Shown here: positions 51,951 through 58,784 of the stretch, piece by piece
Numbering within the stretch: position 1 is the first letter of the stretch
How the letters are laid out: each line of letters begins with the position of its first letter
NCBI GenBank assembly: GCA_017408885.1
Contig: JAFQTT010000003.1
Span: 62,001-126,000, forward strand
Reading direction: 5' to 3'
DNA: 64,000 nt
Origin: Methanocorpusculum sp.
GTDB taxonomy: Archaea; Halobacteriota; Methanomicrobia; Methanomicrobiales; Methanocorpusculaceae
Notes under the pieces: model-generated
Databases searched by the model: none
The model's input: only the letters and a program-made list of their open reading frames with translations
Told to the model about the DNA's origin: nothing
Translations under genes and position numbers: made by a program

Positions 51951-52889
51951 TGATATCCTCATTTCATCTTTTAGAATGCTGAGCTTCTTTTCCGCTTTTC
52001 TGTACTGTTTGAGTATCTGTTTTCTTGTATATCTCCTATATGAAACAGAGAGATATCCTTCATGCCCTGCAATTAATTCTGCAACATCTTTATTTGCGGC
52101 AAGAGTAAAGCGGCTGATGAACCATTTTCGTGTCATATGCCAATGCAGTCCACGATTTTGCCCATTAATCATCATTGAGTATCCAAGATTTTCCGATGCA
52201 TTTCGCATGATGCTTTGAGCACGACTGTATGATATAGTGAAGAGTTTTTCACTGTTGTCCATTCTGTGTTCAAGATATTCGATAAGCGAGTCCTGAGCTT
52301 CGGTTGTCAGGTAGGTTGTTCTAGACTTTTTTGTTTTGGTAATTTCTGCTCTGATATGTATTTCAGCACGTTCTTTATTCCAAATCACATCATCTCTGTT
52401 AAGCTGAAGGGCTTCACCAAGACGCATTCCAGATGCAAGCATTACAAGTAAGAGTGTTTGAATATCATCTGGAAAGTAGTAGTACAGTTCTCTGAATACT
52501 TTTCGTTTTAGTTCGATACCATTTTCAATTGGATCTGGTTTTGGGAGACGTGCATAGATACGCTGTAGTTCTCTTCGATTTATGGTGTGTCCATTATCTA
52601 TCAGCCACATTATTGTACAGCGAAGATAGAGGTTTGCTGTTGTAGGAGCATACTTTTTACTGAGCCATGATGCAAAAGTTCTGAGATCTTTTTTGGAGTC
52701 ATGCCTTCCGATTCTGATTTTTTGTAAGTATCGTTTCGCCAGTTTATTGACATCTGAGTACTCTCCAATCCGGTTAGTGTATGATACAAATTTGAGAAAA
52801 TGACTGACTGCTGTCAGGTAGTTGCTTTTTGTTTTTTCGTTTTGATAGTTGTCGAGAAATTCTGTGATTGGTTCATCTTTGGTTTTCAT
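51948..52889 (-). CDS. Tyrosine recombinase (XerC/D-like integrase)
   Basis: 313 residues. The N-terminal SAM-like core-binding region (about 1-110) is followed by the catalytic domain with R156 in SGMRLGEAL, H251-x-x-R254 in HWHMTRKW, H276 in IAGHEGYLS, and the nucleophile Y284 or Y287. K185-K188 probably supply the catalytic Lys. All classes of catalytic residue are therefore present. The gene is enclosed by inverted repeats 51920-51950 and 52933-52964, which would be natural crossover sites. It is AT-rich compared with core genes. Integrase of an element, an invertase, or a Xer homologue are all possible; the context favours a mobile function. Confidence 0.85.
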   Translation of the reverse strand: MKTKDEPITEFLDNYQNEKTKSNYLTAVSHFLKFVSYTNRIGEYSDVNKLAKRYLQKIRIGRHDSKKDLRTFASWLSKKYAPTTANLYLRCTIMWLIDNGHTINRRELQRIYARLPKPDPIENGIELKRKVFRELYYYFPDDIQTLLLVMLASGMRLGEALQLNRDDVIWNKERAEIHIRAEITKTKKSRTTYLTTEAQDSLIEYLEHRMDNSEKLFTISYSRAQSIMRNASENLGYSMMINGQNRGLHWHMTRKWFISRFTLAANKDVAELIAGHEGYLSVSYRRYTRKQILKQYRKAEKKLSILKDEMRIS

Positions 52890-52932
52890 TAACTGAATTC
52901 ACCAATGGATATTTCAGTAATGCGATAATTTC

Positions 52933-52964
52933 TAACAACCTCTATTTTTCAAAAAACTTCACAA
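52933..52964 (-). repeat. Right inverted repeat of the recombinase gene
   Basis: Inverse copy of the 51920-51950 arm, 44 bases upstream of the integrase start codon. The perfect core is AAAAATAGAGGT. Confidence 0.6.
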
Positions 52965-53116
52965 ATCAACACAGTCCACAATACCCAACACCAATAGCCC
53001 CATGATTCCATAGATAGGGATGAGGTACTGAATAGAAACAGAAAGAAAAGGACGGATAGATAACGCGCGATAAAAGAAATACGGAATATACAAGGAAAAG
53101 AATAGAGTAAATGCTT

Positions 53117-53170
53117 CAAAAAGGAGGTGATACCGGCTATAACGAACAGGTTACCATCCTGTTCAGCCGG
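53117..53170 (+). other. Shine-Dalgarno-like sequence followed by a bulged hairpin
   Basis: CAAAAAGGAGGTGATA at 53117-53132 is a perfect complement of the 16S rRNA tail and has an exact inverted copy at 57885-57900. It is followed by a bulged hairpin: outer stem CCGGCT/AGCCGG, inner stem GAACAGG/CCTGTTC. No start codon lies at Shine-Dalgarno distance. Read on the other strand it is a hairpin followed by an anti-Shine-Dalgarno (CACCTCC). Confidence 0.4.
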
Positions 53171-53228
53171 ATATCCTTCCAACACTGTTACAAGATATAC
53201 TTATGTTCTGTAAGTATATAGGAATTTC

Positions 53229-53237
53229 CCTCATAGC
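53229..53237 (+). repeat. Target site duplication, left
   Basis: CCTCATAGC, repeated exactly at 57750-57758 and directly flanking the transposon's terminal inverted repeat. Confidence 0.85.
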
Positions 53238-53337
53238 GGCTTTGCTCCTTTATTGAAAAACCCACAATAATTTAGTAGCAAGTTCTGTTTGAATTGGGAG
53301 CAGGATTTTTTACATTCTCGCGCAAAAAAGGAGCAAG

Positions 53338-54531
53338 TTATTCAAACTCAACAAACTCAGGTTCTAAACCTTGTGTGGCATTCAGCATTATCAACATGCG
53401 GATATTGTGACAGATGACTTTACAGTATAACTCGTTAGATTGGGTGCGGAACTTACGACTGCGGATAGTCTCTTGACCTGTAGCCTTCATCATATGAAAC
53501 ACAGTCTCAACGTTGGAACGCTTATGATAATGCTTCTTGAACTCTTCGGGATTCTCCAAAGCATAGTAGTACATCTTAGTCCATTCACCACTTCCACGCG
53601 CCGCCGGAGTGGATGACGTTTTGAAAGGAACAAAAAGCCGAATGCCGTAGTCTTTACACAGATTAAAGTTATCGCGTGCTAAATAGCCTTTGTCTGCGGA
53701 AACCTCAGTGACAGTAAATTGTTGGACGACTTCTTCTACCAACGGTTTGAACATCTTGTTATCATGCGTGTGTCCGTCCGTTACATAAGCGTTGGCTATG
53801 ACGTTGGTCTCAACTCCTACAATCGCGTGTAATTTTATCCACTCGTTAAATTTCTCGTACCCGTGTTTTTCTCCAAACCAATCGCTGTATGATGTTGTCC
53901 TAAATCCTGATGCGTCAATAGCCAACCGCGTTTCGGCGGCTATTGCAGGAGTAGCCGATATCTGAATAAGCACCCTAAGAATCTCGGATAGATTCTCATT
54001 ATCCATAAATCTCCAAATAACCGTAGGGGATGGCGCGGTGTCTATGTAACCATTATCATAGAGTTCTTGAATCACTCCTTGCGCACGCCGCCCTGACAAT
54101 CCGCGATAACTAAGAATGATTGCACATGTCAGCAGGTCTCGGTGTGGTATCGGTTTCCGCCCTGCTTTCTTCTCTCTCGGCGGTTCTTCCACTGTCGCCG
54201 CCAGACTTGATACATAGGCATTGAAGTAAGTGTATTCGTTATACTGTCCTTGATTGTAGGCTTTCCAATCCCGCTGATATGTTGGTTTCTTTGGTGTCTG
54301 TTCGCGTCTCGGTTTTGCCCTAATGTGCTTTGGTTTTCTACCCGGTAATACACGGTTTTGAACGGGTTTCTCTATCTGTTTGACCTCTTCTATGGGTTCG
54401 GATTTAATCTCTGTTTCTTTGACCGCAGGAGCGTTCTCATGCCGTTTTCTGCGGAGGATATATGGCTGTGTTGTGGAGCGGGATATTTCTCGCTGACTAA
54501 CTTTGCTTAACCGTAACCGCTCCTTATCCAT
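53338..54531 (-). CDS. DDE transposase A of the 4.5-kb element
   Basis: 397 residues. A basic N-terminal 125 residues with many Lys and Arg probably binds DNA. The catalytic domain has the full acidic triad: D206 in RLAIDASGF, D280 in EVSADKGY and E342 in NVETVFHMMK. Homologous along its length to transposase B (shared blocks AGRKPIP, DxSGF, NVExxF) but without the SWIM finger. The start at 54531 lies 44 bases after the 153-aa gene, and the three leftward genes form an operon. It is possibly active. The IS family could not be assigned with certainty. Confidence 0.85.
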   Translation of the reverse strand: MDKERLRLSKVSQREISRSTTQPYILRRKRHENAPAVKETEIKSEPIEEVKQIEKPVQNRVLPGRKPKHIRAKPRREQTPKKPTYQRDWKAYNQGQYNEYTYFNAYVSSLAATVEEPPREKKAGRKPIPHRDLLTCAIILSYRGLSGRRAQGVIQELYDNGYIDTAPSPTVIWRFMDNENLSEILRVLIQISATPAIAAETRLAIDASGFRTTSYSDWFGEKHGYEKFNEWIKLHAIVGVETNVIANAYVTDGHTHDNKMFKPLVEEVVQQFTVTEVSADKGYLARDNFNLCKDYGIRLFVPFKTSSTPAARGSGEWTKMYYYALENPEEFKKHYHKRSNVETVFHMMKATGQETIRSRKFRTQSNELYCKVICHNIRMLIMLNATQGLEPEFVEFE

Positions 54532-54574
54532 GATAGATAATATGGCGGCTTTGCATAAAAAAGGGTAAGAAGGT

Positions 54575-55036
54575 TTAGGAGTATTCCAACTCCAAAACCT
54601 GTTTGATGTTGTTGAACATCTTTACATCGTCATGACAGAGTAACGTGTAGCAGTTCTTATTGTGGTTTGCTTTGTCCCTACAAACACCTGTGTAAATTAA
54701 CTCATAGGTGAATATCTTCTTCACCTTCATATCACGGCTTCGACCAATATTGATGTCGTTGACATAGAGGTCAAGAAAGACCGATTCTTTACCGCACGCG
54801 GCATATATCGTTTTCAACAAAGAGCCGTTTGTAACCAAACTATTGTCAGACTTTCTTATCCATTGACTGCGTGTGTAGTGTGCAAACTCCTCCACGATTT
54901 CACCATCAGGTCGGATTAAAGTTAGGAAAGCATAGTGGGAACAGGTGAAATCCGAATGGATAAGCCGTGAATCGGTAAATTCGATTAAACGCGGGAGTTT
55001 TACAAACCCATAATTCCCGCGTTTAAACCTCCCCAT
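54575..55036 (-). CDS. 153-residue protein between the two transposases
   Basis: No family recognised. The product starts MGRFKRGNYGFVKLPRLIEF; a predicted beta-rich fold includes the patterns HYAFLTLIRPDGEIVEEFAHYTRSQW and VFLDLYVNDINIGRSRDMKVKKI, and the C-terminus has CCHD-like residues (YTLLCHDDVKMF). It has no Walker or zinc motif. The start shares a base with the stop of transposase B (TAATG), so it is made with it. An accessory factor for transposition or target choice is the natural guess, but nothing in the sequence proves it. Confidence 0.7.
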   Translation of the reverse strand: MGRFKRGNYGFVKLPRLIEFTDSRLIHSDFTCSHYAFLTLIRPDGEIVEEFAHYTRSQWIRKSDNSLVTNGSLLKTIYAACGKESVFLDLYVNDINIGRSRDMKVKKIFTYELIYTGVCRDKANHNKNCYTLLCHDDVKMFNNIKQVLELEYS

Positions 55037-56358
55037 TAGAAGTTCACCTCAATGTCGTCAATGAAGAAGGATTCTGCAAGAACAGTCAGATTGTAGGCTA
55101 AGATTTTGCAGAGAAGTTCGTTCTTCTGAGCAACTAAGGTCTTTGCCATTAACTTTTCACCCATCTTTGCCTTGATTGCTCCAAAGGTGGATTCTACGTT
55201 GTTTCTCTGTTCGTAATGTTCCATGTACTCGCGTGGGTTGTCTAAGAACTTCATGTACATCTGTCTCCAAAGACCACATCCCTTTGCAGAAGAGGTCATG
55301 TTCTTCTTGAAGAGAATGTACGGGGTGACACCTAACTCATCTGCCTTTGCATAGTTGTCTCGGCTTCCGTATGCCGCGTCTGCCATGACTTCAAGAACAT
55401 TGAAGTAACCGTTTGTACCGTCTAAGAGGTTCTTGAAGTTGTTGACATCAGAAGTTCCTTCTCCTTCTGCTTCGGTGATAACCACGTCAGCAACAACGTT
55501 GGTACGGTTGCCTGCGGAGATGTGGCACTTTAAGAAGGTGTGCTTACGGTTTGCCTTGATTTCGTCCTGCTTGCCTTTCTTGCTCTTCGGGACGTATGCT
55601 TTCCCGTGCTTGTTGTCGCACCACTCGCCAAACTGAGTGGTGGCAAAACCTGAGGAATCAATGGAGAAGGAAGTCTCAAGTTCCGCAAGCGGGAGGGCAG
55701 ACAGTCGAACAAGGTGGTGAAGAATCGGGGTGACATCTTCACGCACCATGAATTTGTTAACCGCATTGTAGTTCGGGGCGTATTCAAGCAGGTTCTGCTC
55801 GGATGCGTCTCTGAGAGCGGTGTGTGCTCTGCGGGAAGATTTCTTAGAGTAAACCTTCATCACGGAGCAGAATACAAGTTCCGAGAGCGGGATTGCCTTA
55901 CGTCCTGCCTTTCCTGCTTCTCTTGCAGGGGATTCAACGGTGTCACAAAGCTGTCTGAGGAAGATTTTGACTAACTCCTCCTCATTAACCTGTCCTAAGG
56001 TGTAACCCGTCCAATTTCTCTGAGTGTTCTTCTTCGGGGTTGCTGTGGTGATACTCTCGTTTAAGAACTCCTTGACTGCCATAATGTGCTTGCATTCCCA
56101 TCCTACTCCGTGTACAATGCAGTCCGGGCAGTTGCACGTGTATGCGTCTCCGTTTCTGCTTACGGTGTAGGTGCTGACACCCATTTGAGACTTTACGGCA
56201 AAGGTGTTCTTTGCCACCTTCTTGACTGCCTTCTTTCCCTTGAGAATTTCGTGTGCTCTCTCCATTCTGTTAGCACCTGCGAGGTTCGGGAAGTTTGGGT
56301 TAAGTTCGTATGGTTTAAAGAAATCTGCTGTGTAGTTGGTGGAAGCGGTCTCTGTCAT
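55036..56358 (-). CDS. SWIM-zinc-finger DDE transposase B of the 4.5-kb element
   Basis: 440 residues. The first 100 contain a SWIM zinc finger: C75-x-C77 in YTCNCPDC and C89-x-H91 in WECKH. The catalytic domain carries D234 in SIDSSGF, D327 in EVMADAAYGS and E389 in NVESTFGAIK. It is paralogous to transposase A. The SWIM finger may bind DNA or a partner. First gene of the leftward operon; its promoter lies in the 130-base AT-rich gap shared with the divergent DUF2080 pair. Confidence 0.87.
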   Translation of the reverse strand: MTETASTNYTADFFKPYELNPNFPNLAGANRMERAHEILKGKKAVKKVAKNTFAVKSQMGVSTYTVSRNGDAYTCNCPDCIVHGVGWECKHIMAVKEFLNESITTATPKKNTQRNWTGYTLGQVNEEELVKIFLRQLCDTVESPAREAGKAGRKAIPLSELVFCSVMKVYSKKSSRRAHTALRDASEQNLLEYAPNYNAVNKFMVREDVTPILHHLVRLSALPLAELETSFSIDSSGFATTQFGEWCDNKHGKAYVPKSKKGKQDEIKANRKHTFLKCHISAGNRTNVVADVVITEAEGEGTSDVNNFKNLLDGTNGYFNVLEVMADAAYGSRDNYAKADELGVTPYILFKKNMTSSAKGCGLWRQMYMKFLDNPREYMEHYEQRNNVESTFGAIKAKMGEKLMAKTLVAQKNELLCKILAYNLTVLAESFFIDDIEVNF

Positions 56359-56491
56359 TTTGCTTTCCTCTACTTAATATATTGGTCGTCTGAGTATTTA
56401 ATAATTGTGTTACATAGTAACAGCATTATAACAATTATATAACACAACAGAGATTATTTATGTTATAAAATAGATATATTGTAACGATATA
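56359..56491. promoter_or_regulatory. Divergent promoter region with an operator-like palindrome
   Basis: AT-rich spacer between transposase B (leftward) and the DUF2080 pair (rightward). It contains TGTTACATAGTAACA, a palindrome with 6-bp arms, and several TATA-like stretches. A DUF2080 protein or a transposase could bind it to control both directions. Confidence 0.45.
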
Positions 56492-56659
56492 ATGACTGTA
56501 CCAAAGATGAAAGTTGAGATGGATTCCTACGGAGTAGTAGATAAAGTAGTGAAACCGCTTACAAAGAGTTCCGGCAGGGTGTACGTTCCTGTAAGTTGGA
56601 TTGGAAAAAGAGTTAGAGTGGTCTTATTGGAAGAACCTGACGAGGACGAAGAAGAGTAA
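56492..56659 (+). CDS. DUF2080-type transposon-encoded small protein, copy 1
   Basis: 55-residue protein with an AbrB/SpoVT-like swapped-hairpin pattern: VVKPLTKSSGRVYVPVSWIGKRVRVVLLEEP, ending in an acidic tail (EPDEDEEE). The family (DUF2080, transposase-associated) is known to accompany archaeal transposons. It is paralogous to the next gene, sharing VYVP/VYLP, SW-x-GK-x-VRV and LLEE. The start codon follows an AT-rich promoter. A DNA-binding regulator of the element is the likely role by fold. Confidence 0.78.
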   Translation: MTVPKMKVEMDSYGVVDKVVKPLTKSSGRVYVPVSWIGKRVRVVLLEEPDEDEEE

Positions 56660-56808
56660 TGACTGAATTTAGCATTACTACTATAGGGTACGCACTTGAG
56701 GACAAAGTAGCAAAGAAAGTCGCCGAAAAAGCAACGCACGTCTATCTGCCTGCATCATGGGAAGGAAAAAAGGTAAGAGTGATTCTCTTAGAAGAATTAG
56801 ACGAGTAA
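56659..56808 (+). CDS. DUF2080-type transposon-encoded small protein, copy 2
   Basis: 49-residue paralogue of the upstream protein: VAEKATHVYLPASWEGKKVRVILLEELDE. Its start overlaps the previous stop (TAATG). The basic N-terminal half differs from copy 1, so the two may have distinct DNA targets or form a heterodimer. It converges on the tail-fibre-like gene, with only 22 bases between the stops. Confidence 0.72.
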   Translation: MTEFSITTIGYALEDKVAKKVAEKATHVYLPASWEGKKVRVILLEELDE

Positions 56809-56830
56809 CATTTCTGATATTTATATGAAA

Positions 56831-57367
56831 TTATGATTCGTATGTTAGTGTATAAGACCCAAGTCCAATATACATATCGTATTCATAACTTCCCGATTCA
56901 GTTCTATTTGCATGGAAAGTAAGTACCATAGTATCTTCTGGAATAGTTAATATTCCAGACGAACCTGTTACGCCTGTTTGAAAGACTAATGTATCCATTT
57001 TTCCTGTGGAATTGATTGAATAAATCGTAAAGTTATGATATTGGTCTGCTGAACAGCTCCAATATAATGTGCCATAAATTGTAGTATTTGTTGCCATCCC
57101 ATTGAAAAATGTAAAACTATTTGATGTGTATGTACCATATACTTTAACAGAAGATGTCGTGCGAGAATTGCCATCATCCACAATATGTACTTTTTTCCCC
57201 ATTTGTGCAGGAACTATACTTTCCAAAGATACAATACGTGTGTTAAAATTATTCATAGTAGTATCAATGGTTTCAAAATTCCCGTTGATTAGTGTTCCCC
57301 ATCCGTTTTCCCCTACGGTTGGCATATACAGTTGGTAGTTAGCAGTATACGTCCCCATACTCACCAC
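56831..57367 (-). CDS. Phage-tail-fibre-like protein carried by the transposon
   Basis: 178 residues. The N-terminus GTYTANYQLYMPTVGENGWGTLINGNFETIDTTMNNF has the pattern NYxLYxPxxGxNGWGxLxNxNFxTID that opens tail-fibre and receptor-binding proteins of phages. A short coiled-coil-like segment (MNNFNTRIVSLESIVPAQMG) follows, and the rest is beta-rich and Ser/Thr/Tyr-heavy, like a tail-fibre tip. No signal peptide. It is cargo of a transposon, not part of a phage module, which is odd. A C10 tract (57425-57434) lies upstream in its promoter region. Confidence 0.6.
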   Translation of the reverse strand: MVSMGTYTANYQLYMPTVGENGWGTLINGNFETIDTTMNNFNTRIVSLESIVPAQMGKKVHIVDDGNSRTTSSVKVYGTYTSNSFTFFNGMATNTTIYGTLYWSCSADQYHNFTIYSINSTGKMDTLVFQTGVTGSSGILTIPEDTMVLTFHANRTESGSYEYDMYIGLGSYTLTYES

Positions 57368-57424
57368 CGTAAACCGTGTTAAAAGAATTATTTTTCGACT
57401 CTAAGCTAAATTTAAGCGATTTTG

Positions 57425-57434
57425 CCCCCCCCCC
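57425..57434 (-). repeat. C10 homopolymer (G10 on the coding strand) upstream of the tail-fibre-like gene
   Basis: Ten C residues in otherwise AT-rich DNA, about 58-67 bases before the tail-fibre-like start. Such tracts slip during replication and could alter promoter spacing. Confidence 0.6.
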
Positions 57435-57485
57435 ACTTTGGAGATGGGCAAGGACTTTACCGTTCATACTTATTTATTTCTCGCT

Positions 57486-57749
57486 GTGAATATTTAAGCG
57501 GTTGCGTGTTAGTCGCGCGTTTTGTTAAAAACGAGTAAGATTTTGATTAAACGAGCAGTGCTGAAATAACGAGCAACACCTTCATTGTATAACTATTTGC
57601 ACCGTGAATATTTAACCGATAGCCCGCGAGTCGCGTTTTATTTGGCGGCGATTTAGGAGCAGGTTTGTAATGCTCGGTGTTGAAAAAGGAGCAGAAGTGG
57701 TTTTCACGAGGTTGATTTAGGAGCAAGATTTTGAAAAAGGAGCAAAGCC
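57486..57749. repeat. Right-end array of transposase sites
   Basis: Seven AACGAG or AGGAGCA-type motifs (near 57530, 57549, 57568, 57655, 57686, 57720 and 57739) and a diverged direct repeat that starts GTGAATATTTAA at 57486 and 57604, containing GTCGCG. Motif spacing is 18-85 bases, the kind of array seen at the ends of large transposons. Confidence 0.55.
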
Positions 57750-57758
57750 CCTCATAGC
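57750..57758 (+). repeat. Target site duplication, right
   Basis: CCTCATAGC, identical to 53229-53237. Confidence 0.85.
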
Positions 57759-58255
57759 AGAGGTGATAAAATAATAGAGGTATGACCCCCTATTATTTCT
57801 TTTTGAGCAGTTGATACAACAATCGAATCTCTTTAGATAAGAGATATAGAATTGTAACCACTGCCGACAGTGTCAGAAGGATATTATCACCTCCTTTTTG
57901 TTAGTCCAGTTGGTGAGACTGGCCATCTTATGATTCAATCTTCAAGTATATATACCCCTAACCGCGCAGTCGCCAGTCCTTCGGACTTGCTCATGGCTTG
58001 AGCCTTCAGTTCTCGCCTTTCACAGATTTGTTCTATCCATAATGAAAGTACTATCCATATCCGGTTAGGATATGACAAAGAATCTTAAACCTAAAAGGAA
58101 AATAGATTATTACCGGTGTCTTGATATCTGATGCCAATGTTTTAAAATCCAATAGGAGATAAATCTCCTATGATGTATCTGCTGTTTGCGGCAGCAGACC
58201 ACAATTAGGGTTCTCATGCCCAGAATTGATTGACGTATCTATGAATGAATTTGCA
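57759..58255. other. Island end: hairpin terminator, small-peptide candidate and dispersed repeat copy
   Basis: Just outside the transposon a hairpin (AATAATAG ... CTATTATT, T-rich on the minus strand) lies at about 57770-57800. A candidate hydrophobic peptide ORF (57793-57882) and an inverted copy of a Shine-Dalgarno-like sequence (57885-57900) follow. At about 57961-58020 lies one copy, in reverse orientation, of the dispersed repeat with core GCTCAAGCCATGAGC. The remaining 230 bases to 58255 show nothing recognisable. Confidence 0.5.
57793..57882 (-). CDS. Candidate 29-residue single-helix peptide without canonical start
   Basis: Behind a perfect Shine-Dalgarno (AAGGAGGTGAT, at about 57888-57898 on this strand), an open frame starts at ATC (7-base spacing) and encodes ILLTLSAVVTILYLLSKEIR then a Lys-rich end (LLKKK). 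One membrane helix plus a basic tail is the look of small holin-like or type I toxin peptides. A hairpin-T-run terminator follows. The missing ATG, GTG or TTG is a serious weakness: ATC starts are rare. Treat as a guess. Confidence 0.2.
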   Translation of the reverse strand: MLLTLSAVVTILYLLSKEIRLLYQLLKKK

Positions 58256-58771
58256 TCAGATATTGTCCAGCCGGAACAGAATTTTTCCAAAGGGTTCTGT
58301 TACCCCCATCCCTTCAAAACAGTTTTTGACTGCTCTTTCAAGAGGGTAATCACCTGATTCAGTGATAGTTCTAAATGACGGGACATTGTATTTCTTTGTC
58401 TGTTCTTCATCTTCGCATGAAACTGACAGCGAGACAAATACATCACTTTCACGCGGGATAACAATGATATACTGTTTTCCTAAAATGAGTGTCCCGCCGG
58501 CAACGGACGCATGAAACTTTTTCCCGTCCAGAACTTCATTTACGGATATCACAACTCTGCTTCCTGTGATAGTAAAGACAGAACTAACCTCTTCTTTTCC
58601 ATCAACAGTATATCCCAAGTCGCGGATTTCGTCATCAACATCGATGACGACCTCCGAGACCGAAAGAGACACAACAGTGCTCTGACCGGATGCCGCAGCT
58701 AACTGTGGCACGGCAAGAAGGAAGATAAGGCAGAGAAGTATGCCAATCCGAATCAGAGTTTTTTGTGTCAT
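58256..58771 (-). CDS. Exported protein with Sec signal peptide, unknown function
   Basis: 171 residues. The N-terminus (RIGILLCLIFLLAVPQLAAASG) is a Sec signal with AAA-S cleavage near residue 27. The mature part alternates short beta strands (VVSLSVSEVVIDVDDE, VFTITGSRVVIS, LILGKQYIIVIPRES) and contains one pair of Cys in the CEDEEQTKKY region and near the C-terminus. No family recognised. It is the last gene of the leftward surface operon; it follows the 58785 gene by 13 bases. Confidence 0.7.
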   Translation of the reverse strand: MTQKTLIRIGILLCLIFLLAVPQLAAASGQSTVVSLSVSEVVIDVDDEIRDLGYTVDGKEEVSSVFTITGSRVVISVNEVLDGKKFHASVAGGTLILGKQYIIVIPRESDVFVSLSVSCEDEEQTKKYNVPSFRTITESGDYPLERAVKNCFEGMGVTEPFGKILFRLDNI

Positions 58772-58784
58772 GGATTATAATTAA

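Larger units (their letters stand above)
53238..57749. mobile_element. 4.5-kb DDE transposon with two transposase paralogues
   Basis: Bounded by GGCTTTGCTCCTTT at the left end and its inverse AAAGGAGCAAAGCC at the right end, with the exact 9-bp direct repeat CCTCATAGC outside both, the sign of a complete insertion. Content: transposase A (53338-54531, leftward), 153-aa protein (54575-55036), SWIM-DDE transposase B (55036-56358), two DUF2080-type proteins (rightward, 56492-56808) and a tail-fibre-like gene (56831-57367, leftward). Both ends carry repeated GGAGCA-type sites, about three at the left and seven at the right. Size, two paralogous transposases and asymmetric end arrays set it apart from a simple insertion sequence. 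Confidence 0.85.

Noticed and set aside
52949-53185. 78-codon hydrophobic frame on the minus strand between the integrase and the transposon
   Set aside because: It runs through the inverted repeat and hairpin modules and has no start context; its composition reflects AT-rich DNA.
57486-57749. CRISPR-like array
   Set aside because: Repeat units are 8-14 bases with variable spacing and no uniform 28-37-base repeat; they are end sites of a transposon. No cas gene is present.
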